64,000 bases of DNA from Pseudomonadota bacterium (GCA_021851875.1 JAJZQI010000012.1:1-64000); one strand, 5' to 3'; numbered from the stretch's first letter, positions 15,497-28,002 are shown. A program made the numbers and translations. Notes: generated by a model not told the origin, from the sequence alone.

Positions 15497-16836
15497 CGCC
15501 CTTCATCGTGGTCGTGCTCGTCCGCGCCCAGCGGCCACAGCTGGTGGGTGTCCAGCAGCAGCCGGTAGCGGCTTTCCGCTGCGTCGAGGCCGGCCAGCGT
15601 TTCGCTCAGCTTGGCGTCCAGGCTTTGTTTGCGCGCCAACAGCACGTCCGTCAACCCCGCTTCACCCAGATCATACGCCCGGGCGATCTTGTCGGCGTTG
15701 CGCTGCATCAGTTCGCTTGCCGCGTGGGCGCTTTTCCAGTTGAGATAGGATATCCGGGCCGTGTTGTAGGAAGCGGTGATTTCGCTCTTGAGCCGCTGCA
15801 TCACCATGGCTTCTTTTTGCGCGGTCATTTGCGCCCGGGCTTCCTGTTCCCTGCTGACGGCGCGGCGTGCCGAACCGGGCAGCGGGATGGACAGGGTGAC
15901 GCCGGCGATCTTGTCCGCACCGTCCCGTTCCGAGGTGTAATGCAGCCCCACGGTTGGGTCCGGCAGACGATCGGTGTCCGCCCGTTGGGCCATCAGCTGG
16001 GCGGTTTTCGACTCGGTGCGCGCCAGCATCAGCTCATGGTTGTGGTCGAGTCCCACGCTCAGCCAGTGTTCCAGCGGTTCCGTCACCGCCACCGGCGGCT
16101 GCAGCGGTGGCTTGGCCGGCAGCGGCAGGGCGGGGAAGTAGTTGCGCAGGCTGACGGCCGCATTGTCGGCCCGCAGCTTGGCCTGTTGCCAGGCCACGTC
16201 CGCCTGCAGCCGGGCTGCCTCGGTCAGGTCGTTTTCCAGCGAGGCGGCATCGCCGGCCTTGACGCGACGGGCCACTGAATCGGCCTGTTTCTGCATCAGT
16301 TCGGTTTGCTGCTGCCACTGGCTGCTCTGGGCCGTTTCCTTCAGCCAGGTGAACCAGCCGGCCAACAGGCGCCGGGCGGTCTCATGCATGGCGTCGCCGT
16401 AGGACTGCTCGGCGGCGGTAGCCGTCTGCTCGGCGATTTTCTGGTCGATGCTGTACTTGTTGGGCAGGCGCAGGGCGCTTTCCAACCCAACGGTCCAGTC
16501 GCGCTGATTTTGCCCCGTGTCGCTAATGCGCCGGCGCGAATCGCCCGCCAGTACGCTGAATTCATACGGACCGGCAGCAATGCGATCGCCCGCCGCCTGG
16601 CCGGCCTGAATGCCGGCGCGGGCAGCGAGTACGCTGGGTGAGTTTTGCAGGGCGGTCAGCACGGATTGCTGCGGCGGCAGATCCGGATATTCCTTGAAGT
16701 CCGCCGCCTGTGCCGGTGAGATAAACAAAATTGCCGACAGGGTGGCGATAACCGCCTGCTTGACCGCTTTATGGGCAAGGTTTGTCTGCCGATGGGCCAG
16801 GGACGGCAGGGAGGGGGATATAAATAAATTTTTCAT
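15493..16836 (-). CDS. TolC-family outer-membrane efflux protein (CusC/CzcC type)
   Basis: A 447-residue outer-membrane channel subunit with a signal peptide ending SPAQAAD and the long helical hairpins of TolC-like proteins. The C-terminus is His/Asp-rich (ADEHDHDEGR), consistent with metal export. With the RND pump and adaptor upstream it would form a tripartite pump across the envelope. It is the last gene of the operon and overlaps the DUF3240 gene by 4 bp. Its stop codon lies inside the heptamer array. Confidence 0.88.
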   Translation of the reverse strand: MKNLFISPSLPSLAHRQTNLAHKAVKQAVIATLSAILFISPAQAADFKEYPDLPPQQSVLTALQNSPSVLAARAGIQAGQAAGDRIAAGPYEFSVLAGDSRRRISDTGQNQRDWTVGLESALRLPNKYSIDQKIAEQTATAAEQSYGDAMHETARRLLAGWFTWLKETAQSSQWQQQTELMQKQADSVARRVKAGDAASLENDLTEAARLQADVAWQQAKLRADNAAVSLRNYFPALPLPAKPPLQPPVAVTEPLEHWLSVGLDHNHELMLARTESKTAQLMAQRADTDRLPDPTVGLHYTSERDGADKIAGVTLSIPLPGSARRAVSREQEARAQMTAQKEAMVMQRLKSEITASYNTARISYLNWKSAHAASELMQRNADKIARAYDLGEAGLTDVLLARKQSLDAKLSETLAGLDAAESRYRLLLDTHQLWPLGADEHDHDEGR

Positions 16837-17147
16837 GCAAATCTCCCGAATTCCATGACGGGGGTAATCCAGTAGGCGATTTCCCGGTTGGGCAGTCCGG
16901 CTTTCATATGATTGAGCAGCATGTCGGCATCGCTGCGCGCGAGCACGATCTGCATCTGGACGTGACGGGTGCGGCCGCGCACTTGTTCGAATACCGTGCG
17001 ATAAGTGGCGCCGGAACCATGGCCTTCGACGTTGAGGGTGGTGAAACCGCCTGCCAGGTCCGGGTGCAGGAGCAGCAGGTCGATTACATTTTCTTCAAGC
17101 GATTTGGGGAAAACAATGGTCAGACAGCAATCGGGGGTATTCATCAT
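16833..17147 (-). CDS. DUF3240-family (PII-like) protein of a metal-efflux operon
   Basis: A 104-residue cytoplasmic protein of the DUF3240 family. The family has, as I recall, a ferredoxin-like PII/CutA-type fold, so a trimeric ligand- or metal-sensing role is plausible. The sequence has a Cys pair at the start (TPDCCLTIVF) and a terminal WITPVMEFGRFA. It overlaps the pump gene upstream and the TolC gene downstream by 4 bp each, which ties it closely to the efflux complex. Confidence 0.75.
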   Translation of the reverse strand: MMNTPDCCLTIVFPKSLEENVIDLLLLHPDLAGGFTTLNVEGHGSGATYRTVFEQVRGRTRHVQMQIVLARSDADMLLNHMKAGLPNREIAYWITPVMEFGRFA

Positions 17148-20100
17148 GCGCTTCCTTCTTCGTCACGGGTGAAGTGGCGGTACAGCATGGGCAGGAGAAT
17201 CAGGGTCAGCAGGGTGGAAGTGACCAGTCCGCCGATGACCACGATGGCCAGGGGTTTCTGGATTTCCGAGCCCGGGCCGCTGGCAAACAGCAGCGGCACC
17301 AGACCGAAGGCGGTAATGCCCGCGGTCATCAGCACCGGGCGCAGGCGGCGCTTGGCGCCTTCCACCACCACTTCGGCCACGGGCATGCCGCGGGCCTTCA
17401 GCTGGTTGAAGTAGCTCACCATCACCACGCCGTTGAGCACGGCGATACCCAGGAGGGCGATGAAGCCGACCGAGGCGGGCACCGACAGGTACTCGCCCGA
17501 CAGCCACAGGGCGAACACCCCGCCGATCATGGCGAAGGGGATGTTGGCAAACACCAGTGCCGCCTGCTTGACCGAGTTGAAGGTGGAGAACAGCAGCATG
17601 AAGATCAGCCCCAGCGCGATCGGCACCACCACGCCCAGGCGGGCGGCGGCACGCTGCTGGTTTTCGAACTGTCCGCCCCAGGTGAGGTGGTAGCCCTGCG
17701 GCAGCGGCACTTTGGCCGCCACGGCTTTTTTGGCGTCTTCCACAAAACTCACCAGATCGCGGCCGGTCACGTTGCTTTGCACCACTGCGTAGCGGCTGGC
17801 GTTTTCCCGGTCGATCTTCACCGGGCCGTCGGCACGCTGCAGGCGGGCGACCGCGCTCAGGGGAATGGTCTGGCCGTCGGCCAGCGTCAGGCGGATTTCG
17901 GCAAACTTGGCCGGCGACAGGCGCAAGTCATCCTGGCCGCGCAGCAGCACCGGAGTGCGGCGGTTGCCTTCCAGTACCGTGCCGAGGGTGACGCCTTCGA
18001 GCTGGGATTTGAGCGCCTGCTCGATGTCGTCCACGTTCAGCCCAAGCCGGCCGGCCGCCAGGCGGTCGATGTCGATTTTCAGATACTGCACGCCGTCGTT
18101 CATGACGCGGTAGACGTCCTGACTGCCCTTGACGGTTTTGAGCGTGTCCTCAATCTGCGCCGACAGGCTGTTGAGCTTGTCCAGATCGGGGCCGAACAGT
18201 TTTACCGCAACGTCGCCGCGCACGCCGATGATCATTTCCGACACGCGCATTTCAATCGGCTGGGTGAAACTGTAAGCGACGCCGGGGAAGTCCTTCAGCA
18301 CTGCGCGTAATTGATCCAGCAGCCATTCCTTGTCCTGCTTGCGCCATTCCTTGCGCGGCTTCAGCACCAGGAAGGTGTCGGTCTGGTTCAGGCCCATCGG
18401 GTCCAGCCCCAATTCGTCCGAGCCGGCGCGGGCAACCACCCCCTTCACTTCCGGCACACGGGTCATCAAGGCCTGCTGCAAGCGCATGTCGATGGCGGCG
18501 GATTGCTCCAGGTTAATGGACGGCAGCTTTTCCACTCCTATGATGATGTCGCCCTCGTCCATGGTCGGCATGAAGGTCTTGCCGATCTGGGTATACACCA
18601 CGCCGGTGACAACCATGGCAAGCAACGCGCTGGCAACGACCTTGCGCTGATTGGACAGCGCCCAGTTCAGCGTCGGTTGGTAGATGCCGAGCGCCTTGCG
18701 CACCAGCCAGGGGTCTTCATGCGCGCCTTGCTTGAGTATGAACGAAGCCAGTACCGGCACTACGGTGAGTGAAATGACCAGCGAGCCGGCCAGGGCAAAC
18801 ACGATGGTCAAGGCCACCGGAATGAAGAACTTGCCCTCCAGCCCCTGCAGGGTGAGCAGCGGCAGGAATACCACGATGATGATGAGCACGCCGGACAGCA
18901 CCGGGGCCGACACTTCCTTCACCGAGCGGTAGATGATGTGCAGGTGCGGCAGCTTTTTCACCGTGTTGTCGTGCGCCAGGTGGGTCACCACGTTTTCCAC
19001 CACCACCACGGCGGCATCCACCAGCATGCCGATGGCGATGGCGAGACCGCCCAGACTCATCAAATTGGCCGACATGCCGAACTGGCGCATGAGGATGAAG
19101 GTGATCAGCGCGGCCAGCGGCAGGGCGGCAGCGACCACCAGAGCGGCCCGCAGGTTGCCGAGGAACAGCAGCAACAGCACCACCACCAGCACAATGGCTT
19201 CCATCAGCGCATCAGACACGGTGCCGACAGCGCTTTCAACCAGTTTGCCGCGGTCGTAGAAGACTTCCGTATACACGCCCGTGGGCAGGCTGGGGGCCAG
19301 CTCGGCCAGTTTGGCGCGTACTTCGCCGACCACTTTTTCCGCATTGGCGCCGCGCAGGCCCAGTACCAGGCCTTCCACCGCTTCGCCCTTGCCGTCCTTG
19401 GTGACGGTGCCGTAGCGGGTGAGCGCGCCGAGCCGGACGGTGGACACATCGCCCACGCGTACCGGCATGCCGTCTTTGCTGGCGATGACGATGGCGCGCA
19501 CGTCGTCGAGGGTTTTCACTGCGCCCTCGGCGCGCACCAGCAGCATTTCTTCACCGTCGCCCAGGCGTCCGGCGCCGTCGTTGCGGTTATTCTGTTCCAG
19601 AGCCGCCTGCAGCTGCGGCATGCTGATGCCGCGCGCCTGCATGGCGGCGTTGTCAGGCACCACCTCGAAACTGCGTACCAGACCGCCCAGCGAGTTCACG
19701 TCGGCCACGCCCGGCAAGGTGCGCAGAGCCGGACGGATGACCCAGTCAAGCAGCGAACGGCGCTGCGCCAGATCCAGATTGCCGCCCTCGATGGTGAACA
19801 TGAACATCTCGCCCAGCGGCGTGGTGATGGGCGCCAGACCGCCGCTGACGTTGGCCGGCAGATCTTTCATCACACCGTTCAGTCGTTCGGCCACCTGGTT
19901 GCGCGCCCAGTAGATATCGGTACCGTCTTCAAAATCCAGCGTGATATCGGCCAGGGCGTACTTGGACACCGAGCGGACGATTTTCTTGTTGGGAATGCCC
20001 AGCATTTCCACTTCAATCGGTGCGGTGATGCGCGCTTCCACTTCCTCCGGCGTCATGCCGGGGGCTTTCATGATCACCTTGACCTGAGTGCTGGAAACGT

Positions 20101-20221
20101 CAGGGAAGGCGTCGATAGGCAGGTTGATATAGGCGTAGCCGCCCGCTCCGATCAACAGGAGCGTGAACAGCACGATCAGCAGGCGCTGCGTGAGCGCGAA
20201 TTGGACCAAGCGTGATAGCAC
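17144..20221 (-). CDS. Heavy-metal RND efflux pump (CusA/CzcA family)
   Basis: A 1025-residue proton-driven inner-membrane transporter with the usual 12 helices and two large periplasmic loops. NLMSLGGLAIAIGMLVDAAV in TM4 is the heavy-metal-efflux signature with the proton-relay Asp. It reads DAAVVVVEN and lacks the DFG of Co/Zn/Cd pumps, so it is closer to Cu/Ag or unassigned subgroups; I would not fix the metal. It works with the adaptor at 20223 and the TolC protein at 15493. Confidence 0.9.
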   Translation of the reverse strand: MLSRLVQFALTQRLLIVLFTLLLIGAGGYAYINLPIDAFPDVSSTQVKVIMKAPGMTPEEVEARITAPIEVEMLGIPNKKIVRSVSKYALADITLDFEDGTDIYWARNQVAERLNGVMKDLPANVSGGLAPITTPLGEMFMFTIEGGNLDLAQRRSLLDWVIRPALRTLPGVADVNSLGGLVRSFEVVPDNAAMQARGISMPQLQAALEQNNRNDGAGRLGDGEEMLLVRAEGAVKTLDDVRAIVIASKDGMPVRVGDVSTVRLGALTRYGTVTKDGKGEAVEGLVLGLRGANAEKVVGEVRAKLAELAPSLPTGVYTEVFYDRGKLVESAVGTVSDALMEAIVLVVVLLLLFLGNLRAALVVAAALPLAALITFILMRQFGMSANLMSLGGLAIAIGMLVDAAVVVVENVVTHLAHDNTVKKLPHLHIIYRSVKEVSAPVLSGVLIIIVVFLPLLTLQGLEGKFFIPVALTIVFALAGSLVISLTVVPVLASFILKQGAHEDPWLVRKALGIYQPTLNWALSNQRKVVASALLAMVVTGVVYTQIGKTFMPTMDEGDIIIGVEKLPSINLEQSAAIDMRLQQALMTRVPEVKGVVARAGSDELGLDPMGLNQTDTFLVLKPRKEWRKQDKEWLLDQLRAVLKDFPGVAYSFTQPIEMRVSEMIIGVRGDVAVKLFGPDLDKLNSLSAQIEDTLKTVKGSQDVYRVMNDGVQYLKIDIDRLAAGRLGLNVDDIEQALKSQLEGVTLGTVLEGNRRTPVLLRGQDDLRLSPAKFAEIRLTLADGQTIPLSAVARLQRADGPVKIDRENASRYAVVQSNVTGRDLVSFVEDAKKAVAAKVPLPQGYHLTWGGQFENQQRAAARLGVVVPIALGLIFMLLFSTFNSVKQAALVFANIPFAMIGGVFALWLSGEYLSVPASVGFIALLGIAVLNGVVMVSYFNQLKARGMPVAEVVVEGAKRRLRPVLMTAGITAFGLVPLLFASGPGSEIQKPLAIVVIGGLVTSTLLTLILLPMLYRHFTRDEEGSA

Positions 20222-20222
20222 G

Positions 20223-21338
20223 TTATTCTCCTTCCGCGCTGACGCCTTGCCAGGTCGATTTCACGGCGACGGCACCCTGGGTGACGATGGCTTCATTGCC
20301 CTTGAGCGGGGCCTTGATCACCGCGGTGGCGGCTGTCTGGCTGACGATGCTGACCGCTTGCGGGCGGAAACCGCTGGCGGTTTTCACGAATACATAGACT
20401 TGCTTGTCCTGCCGCACGATGGCGCTGTTGGGCACGCTCCAGTGGCTGGGTGCGCCGTTCTTGGCCAGGGCGGTCGAAAGGCGGGCTTCGACGAATTGGC
20501 CCGGGCGCAGGCGTTCGGCGCCCTGGGTGATTTCCGCGCGCACCAGCACGGTCTGATTGTTTTCCGTCACATTGCGGCCGACCGTCAGCACCTTGCCGGA
20601 CGCCTGGGCGGCCGGCACGCTGACGGTAGAGCCCGGTTCAACCGACGCGGCCAGGTCGATGGGTAGCTGGATTTCCAGCCACAGCGGGTCGAGCTTGGCC
20701 AGTTTCAGCAGCGGGGTGGACAAGTCGACGCGCTGTCCGGGGGTGGCCATCTGTTCCAGGATCACGCCGGCAAACGGTGCGCTCACCTCCAGCCGGCCGG
20801 AAATGGCGCCGGCCGACTGCAGTTTGCGCATGGCGGCATCGCTCATGCCGGCCAGTTTCAGCGCCTGGCGTTTTTCGCTGGCGGCGGCATTCTGGATGGC
20901 GGCGTTGTTGCGGGTGGTCTGGTAGCGGCTTTGCGGGATGATGCCGTCCTTGTACAGCGACTCGTCGCGCTTAAGGCTTTCATTGGCCAGTTGGGCCTGC
21001 AGCTGGGCCTGCAGGTAATCGCGCTGCAGCATGGCAAGGTCAGGGCTTTGCAGCGTGATGAGCGTCTGGCCGATGTTGACCGGCTGGCTGCTGGCGACCT
21101 CGATCCGTTCCACCATGCCGGCCAGCGGCGCGCTGATGACCTGAATCTGCTTGTTGGGGATAGCGACTTGCGCCGGCAGCGGGTTGCCGCTGGCGGCGGT
21201 GGCGCCGCTCAGCGGGGCCGTCTGGATGCCCAGCGCCTTGATCTGCTGCGGGGTGATGGCGATATCCGCGGCCATGGCGGTGGTGACAGTGGTAGCAGTA
21301 CCGGCCAGCGCCAGAATAATGACGTTCAGCATGCGCAT
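20223..21338 (-). CDS. RND efflux periplasmic adaptor (CusB/CzcB family)
   Basis: A 371-residue membrane-fusion protein with a signal peptide (ILALAGTATTVTTAMA), a split lipoyl domain (ISAPLAGMVERIEVASSQPV and VSAPFAGVILEQMATPGQRV), a central helical hairpin (about 120-180) and beta-barrel domains. It links the RND pump to the outer-membrane channel. Only one base separates its stop from the pump start. The His/Met-rich N-terminal extension of CusB is absent. Confidence 0.9.
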   Translation of the reverse strand: MRMLNVIILALAGTATTVTTAMAADIAITPQQIKALGIQTAPLSGATAASGNPLPAQVAIPNKQIQVISAPLAGMVERIEVASSQPVNIGQTLITLQSPDLAMLQRDYLQAQLQAQLANESLKRDESLYKDGIIPQSRYQTTRNNAAIQNAAASEKRQALKLAGMSDAAMRKLQSAGAISGRLEVSAPFAGVILEQMATPGQRVDLSTPLLKLAKLDPLWLEIQLPIDLAASVEPGSTVSVPAAQASGKVLTVGRNVTENNQTVLVRAEITQGAERLRPGQFVEARLSTALAKNGAPSHWSVPNSAIVRQDKQVYVFVKTASGFRPQAVSIVSQTAATAVIKAPLKGNEAIVTQGAVAVKSTWQGVSAEGE

Positions 21339-21430
21339 GCGTTGCCCTTTCGTATGTCAACGAAGGTGAATCACGATGAGTTAATTGTAGAAGCCGGCGG
21401 AAAAGAATTCCGGCGCGCTTTCAGGCAGGG

Positions 21431-21874
21431 TCAGGCGCGGGCGGGAGGGGCCTGGGAGGCAGGCAGGGTATAGTCGGGTGCGGTGGGCGTCCAGCGCCGA
21501 TCGGCCGCAGGGGGGTAAACGGCTTCTGCAACAACGCTTGCCTGCAGCAGCAGGCCCAGCAGATAAAGCGAATGCAGCAAAACGGGCGAGCCGTCGCCGT
21601 GGTGTGTGTCTTCTTCCGCCGCGGCGGGCCGCAGGGAGTAGTCCTGTTTCAATTCCTGCGCCGCCGTGATGACGGCGCCTTCGTCTGCATCACCGAACAG
21701 GCTGGCTTTGATGTGTGTGTCGATGGGATGCAGTTCCTGCAGGCCGTCGGTTTCGTGCAGGTGGATGCCGTGCGAGATCGACAGGCCGTTCGCGTGCGCA
21801 TGCAGCAGCGGCACAAAGCACTGCAGCATGGCAAACAGCAAGATGACTGTGTAACTCAGACGGTTCGAACGCAT
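21431..21874 (-). CDS. His-rich exported protein upstream of the efflux operon
   Basis: A 147-residue protein with an N-terminal hydrophobic segment (YTVILLFAMLQCFVPLLHA) and clusters of His (HAHANGLSISHGIHLHE, EEDTHHGDG). A second hydrophobic stretch (SLYLLGLLLQASVVAEAVY) lies at about 100-120. I do not recognise the family, but position and composition resemble CzcI/CopB-like metal-binding accessory proteins, so a periplasmic metal-binding role is inferred. It lies 92 bp upstream of the adaptor gene on the same strand. Confidence 0.6.
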   Translation of the reverse strand: MRSNRLSYTVILLFAMLQCFVPLLHAHANGLSISHGIHLHETDGLQELHPIDTHIKASLFGDADEGAVITAAQELKQDYSLRPAAAEEDTHHGDGSPVLLHSLYLLGLLLQASVVAEAVYPPAADRRWTPTAPDYTLPASQAPPARA

Positions 21875-21937
21875 GGACTCATTCTAAATGGTTTTTTCCA
21901 TTCGCGGAACGAGAATTTTGTGACGATTTATTATAGC

Positions 21938-22792
21938 TTAGTCGAAAACCACGGTTTTATTGGCGTATACCAGCACGCGGTTGTCGATGTGCCATTTCAC
22001 CGCGCGCGAGAGCACGATCTTTTCCAGATCGGCGCCTTTCTGGATCAGGTCGTCCAGATGATCGCGGTGGGAGATGCGCGTCACGTCCTGCTCGATGATC
22101 GGGCCGTCGTCCAGCACTTCCGTGACATAGTGGCTGGTCGCGCCGATCAGCTTCACGCCGCGGTCAAACGCGCGGTGGTACGGTTTGGCGCCGTGGAAAG
22201 CGGGCAGGAAGGAGTGGTGGATGTTGATGATGCGGTTGGGATAGTGCTGGATGAATTCCGGCGACAGCACCTGCATGTAGCGCGCCAGCACGATGAAGTC
22301 GATATGGTGGTGGCGCAGCAGGGCCAGCTGGTCTTTTTCCGCTTCCGCCTTGGCTTCCTTCATCACCGCGATGTGCTGAAAAGGGATCTTGTAGGTATCG
22401 GCCAGCCACTTGGTGTCCAGGTGGTTGCTGAGGATCAGCGGAATTTCGCAATGCAGCTCGCCGTTCTGGTAGCGATACAGCAGGTCGGCCAGGCAATGGT
22501 CGTAGCGCGACACGAAAATCGCCATCCTGGGCCGCTGGGCAGACAATTTCAGCTGCCAGTTCATCCGGAATTTGTCGGCCACCGGCTGGAAGGCGGTGTG
22601 AAAGGCCGACGGCGGCAGATCGAAATCGGCCATATCCCATTCCATCCGCGTCAGAAACAGATTCTGCTCGGCATCCTGGTGCTGGTCGGCGTGCAGAATA
22701 TTGGCGTTGTGGCGATAGAGGAAGTCGGCAATGGCGGCAACCAGACCTTTCTGGTCGGGGCAGCTGATCAGCAGAACGGCGGTGTTACGCAT
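21938..22792 (-). CDS. purU: Formyltetrahydrofolate deformylase
   Basis: A 284-residue enzyme that hydrolyses 10-formyl-THF to formate and THF, balancing one-carbon pools and supplying formate to PurT. An N-terminal ACT domain (about 1-80, LLISCPDQKGLVAAIADF) precedes the formyltransferase-like domain (about 85-284), with NIHHSFLPAF and the GATSHYVTEVLDDGPII signature containing catalytic His and Asp. Length is standard. The gene is divergent from nrdA across a 310-bp region. Confidence 0.95.
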   Translation of the reverse strand: MRNTAVLLISCPDQKGLVAAIADFLYRHNANILHADQHQDAEQNLFLTRMEWDMADFDLPPSAFHTAFQPVADKFRMNWQLKLSAQRPRMAIFVSRYDHCLADLLYRYQNGELHCEIPLILSNHLDTKWLADTYKIPFQHIAVMKEAKAEAEKDQLALLRHHHIDFIVLARYMQVLSPEFIQHYPNRIINIHHSFLPAFHGAKPYHRAFDRGVKLIGATSHYVTEVLDDGPIIEQDVTRISHRDHLDDLIQKGADLEKIVLSRAVKWHIDNRVLVYANKTVVFD

Positions 22793-22952
22793 AGGGCTTT
22801 ATATTATATGGAGTCATGAAACAGGCACCCCATCATACACCAAATCCCGACACCAGATCAGGGTTACCGCCCCTTGTGTGCCGCTGTGCCCGGTCTTTCA
22901 AGGCGTCTGAAAAATTGCCTGAAAAGCAAGTTGAAAAAGACTAAAAAAATGC

Positions 22953-22981
22953 TTGCCTGGCCAAAACCGGCACACTACAAT
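22953..22981 (+). promoter_or_regulatory. nrdAB promoter
   Basis: TTGCCT (22953-22958) and TACAAT (22976-22981) with a 17-bp spacer form a good sigma70 promoter about 120 bp before nrdA. Transcription would begin near 22988, just ahead of the NrdR-like boxes. The rest of 22793-23102 holds no gene. Confidence 0.65.
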
Positions 22982-23002
22982 TAGTCATGCTTTTGCAACA
23001 AA

Positions 23003-23059
23003 ACGCTATATTTAGTGCTTTTAAAGAATTATGCTTTTAAAGAATTATTTATATAGTGC
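23003..23059 (+). promoter_or_regulatory. Two NrdR-type boxes
   Basis: ACGCTATATTTAGTGC (23003-23018) matches the NrdR consensus ACACTATATATAGTGT at 13 of 16 bases; ATTATTTATATAGTGC (23044-23059) matches at 11 of 16. They are 41 bp apart, close to four helical turns and on the same face of DNA. NrdR-ATP/dATP should repress nrdAB here; the sites lie downstream of the predicted start of transcription. Confidence 0.6.
23017..23048 (+). repeat. 16-bp perfect tandem duplication between the NrdR boxes
   Basis: GCTTTTAAAGAATTAT occurs twice head to tail (23017-23032 and 23033-23048). It overlaps the end of box 1 and the start of box 2, so it sets their spacing. Confidence 0.9.
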
Positions 23060-23102
23060 TTTGCTAATTCTCGACTAAGTTGCTAATAACAGGGGACATT
23101 CC

Positions 23103-26006
<2,904 letters not shown>

Positions 26007-26040
26007 TCGCGGCCAGAGAAACGGATAAAGGAAAAAGACA

Positions 26041-27183
26041 ATGCTGAGTTTTGACGACGAAATCGTGGCGACCCCGCAACCCGCTTTCCGCCCGGCCATG
26101 CCGGAGCCGGCCGCCATGCCGTCCTTCCAGACGGAGGCCGCGCCGCTGCACACCGAAGGCGCCACCAACCGCATCAACGTGGTGGACAAGCGCATCATCA
26201 ACGGCCAGACCGACGTGAATCAGCTGGTGCCGTTCAAGTACAAGTGGGCATGGGAAAAGTATCTGGCCACCTGCGCCAACCACTGGATGCCGCAGGAAGT
26301 GAACATGAGCCGCGACATCGCCATGTGGAAAGATCCCAATGGTTTGAGTGACGACGAGCGCCGTCTGGTGAAGCGCAACCTGGGTTTCTTCGTGACCGCC
26401 GACTCGCTGGCCGCCAACAACATCGTGCTGGGTACCTATCGCCAGATCACCGCGCCGGAATGCCGTCAGTTCCTGCTGCGCCAGGCCTTTGAAGAGGCCA
26501 TCCACACCCACGCCTACCAGTACATCGTGGAATCGCTGGGTCTGGACGAAGGCGAAATCTTCAACGCCTATCACGAAGTCCAGTCCATCCGCGACAAGGA
26601 CGAGTTCCTGATTCCGTTCATCAATACCCTGACCAATCCGGAATTCAAGACCGGCACGCCGGAAAACGATCAGAAACTGCTCAAGTCCCTGATCGTGTTC
26701 GCCTGCATCATGGAAGGCCTGTTCTTCTACGTCGGCTTTGTGCAGATTCTGGCGCTGGGCCGGCAGAACAAGATGACCGGCGCTGCCGAACAGTACCAGT
26801 ACATCCTGCGTGACGAGTCCATGCACTGCAACTTCGGTATTGACCTGATCAACACCATCAAAATGGAAAACCCGCACCTGTGGACCAGCGAATTCCGCGA
26901 AGAACTCAAAGGCCTGTTCATGAAGGGCGTGGAACTGGAATACCGCTATGCTGAAGACACCATGCCGCGCGGCGTGCTGGGTCTGAATGCGGCGATGTTC
27001 AAGGAATACCTGCGCTTTATCGCCAACCGCCGTGCGCAGCAGATCGGTCTGGACGAACTGTTCGCCGGTGCCACCAACCCCTTCCCCTGGATGGCCGAAA
27101 TGATCGACCTGAAGAAGGAGAAGAATTTCTTCGAGACACGGGTAACCGAGTACCAGTCTGGCGGCGCGCTGAGCTGGGACTGA
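26041..27183 (+). CDS. nrdB: Ribonucleoside-diphosphate reductase class Ia, beta subunit
   Basis: A 380-residue di-iron subunit that houses the radical. Ligands are readable as Asp121 (VTADSL) and Glu152/His155 in [10 protein letters not shown]; the tyrosyl-radical position Tyr159 is present, so this is not a Phe-containing class Ic protein. It partners NrdA. The first 45 residues are an extended, Pro/Ala-rich tail not seen in E. coli NrdB. The start has AAGGAAAAAGACA ahead, and a terminator follows at 27207. Confidence 0.95.
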   Translation: MLSFDDEIVATPQPAFRPAMPEPAAMPSFQTEAAPLHTEGATNRINVVDKRIINGQTDVNQLVPFKYKWAWEKYLATCANHWMPQEVNMSRDIAMWKDPNGLSDDERRLVKRNLGFFVTADSLAANNIVLGTYRQITAPECRQFLLRQAFEEAIHTHAYQYIVESLGLDEGEIFNAYHEVQSIRDKDEFLIPFINTLTNPEFKTGTPENDQKLLKSLIVFACIMEGLFFYVGFVQILALGRQNKMTGAAEQYQYILRDESMHCNFGIDLINTIKMENPHLWTSEFREELKGLFMKGVELEYRYAEDTMPRGVLGLNAAMFKEYLRFIANRRAQQIGLDELFAGATNPFPWMAEMIDLKKEKNFFETRVTEYQSGGALSWD

Positions 27184-27206
27184 TCATTCAGCCTCGACCG
27201 GCAGGT

Positions 27207-27238
27207 AAAAAAGCCTCACATTGTGAGGCTTTTTTTTA
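27207..27238 (+). terminator. Rho-independent terminator of nrdAB
   Basis: GCCTCACA and TGTGAGGC form the stem, with an A-run before and eight T after, 24 bp past the nrdB stop. It is symmetric enough to serve the convergent gene too. Confidence 0.9.
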
Positions 27239-27286
27239 TGGTTCCCGAGTTGCGAATGCAAGAGGGAATTAAAGGGTGGCGAGCCG

Positions 27287-27997
27287 TCAGGGCAAATGCT
27301 CGAAAAAATAAGGAACTGCGCGAAATGTGAGCACCAGTCCGCCCTGTTCCGGGGGGTGGGAGAGGCGGATGTAGTCGCTTTCCGCCAGAGGTCTGGCCAG
27401 GTGGCCGTGGCGACTGCGGCTGAATACGCCATTGCGCCACTGGTATACCTCGTTCAGCTTTTCCCGGGAGGTATACGAATGGCTGTTGTCATTGAAGTAG
27501 TCGTCGAACCGGTCTCGCCCGAGGTAGATTGCATTGGATCCTTCGTAGCCGGTTTTGACGGCGGTGATGGGGTCCGTATTCAATATGTAGGCCCAGTCGC
27601 CGGGCACGAAATTGTTGGCCGGGTCATAGTCGTCTTCGAAGTACCACATTGCCGGTGGTTCGATACCGACCAATGGATCGCCGTCTGCCTGTAAGCGATC
27701 CAGTACGCGCTGCAGTGTAGCTTTGTCGGGCGCCACTCGGGTGTAGTAGTCCAGTACGCCCTGAATGATGACGAGCTTGGTGGCGGTGTAGCAGCCGATG
27801 TTGTACTTGCTCTGGTGCAAAAAGGCGTCATTTACCGCGGCAGGCAGGCTGGTTTTGGGGATGCCAGAGCGCCAGAACTTTTTGTTCCAGCTGGCGGATC
27901 CCCCATCCGGCCATTGCCAGGAAAGCCGTTCGGTCCAGGCCACAATGTTCTGACGCAGGCCGACATGGTTTCTCAGTGCGGCGATATCGCAGGGCAT
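27287..27997 (-). CDS. Transglutaminase (Tgl)-like domain protein
   Basis: A 236-residue protein resembling Bacillus protein-glutamine gamma-glutamyltransferase: LRQNIVAWTERL, then NIGCYTATKLVIIQGVLDYY around the Cys that aligns with the nucleophile, then FVPGDWAYILN and GSNAIYLGRDRF. By memory of Bacillus Tgl, its Glu and His partners are not clearly kept, so activity is uncertain. There is no signal peptide and no ribosome-binding site, and the ATG lies 5 bp after the stop of a secreted-protein gene. It may be a separate coupled gene or the second part of a once-fused secreted protein. Confidence 0.5.
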   Translation of the reverse strand: MPCDIAALRNHVGLRQNIVAWTERLSWQWPDGGSASWNKKFWRSGIPKTSLPAAVNDAFLHQSKYNIGCYTATKLVIIQGVLDYYTRVAPDKATLQRVLDRLQADGDPLVGIEPPAMWYFEDDYDPANNFVPGDWAYILNTDPITAVKTGYEGSNAIYLGRDRFDDYFNDNSHSYTSREKLNEVYQWRNGVFSRSRHGHLARPLAESDYIRLSHPPEQGGLVLTFRAVPYFFEHLP

Positions 27998-28002
27998 TCT
28001 GG

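Noticed and set aside
17144..20221. A firm call of copper/silver specificity for the RND pump
   Set aside because: The TM4 motif only excludes the typical Co/Zn/Cd type; the Met ligands of CusA could not be verified without an alignment.
26041..27183. NrdB as a radical-free class Ic subunit
   Set aside because: The position that is Phe in class Ic is Tyr here (HTHAY).
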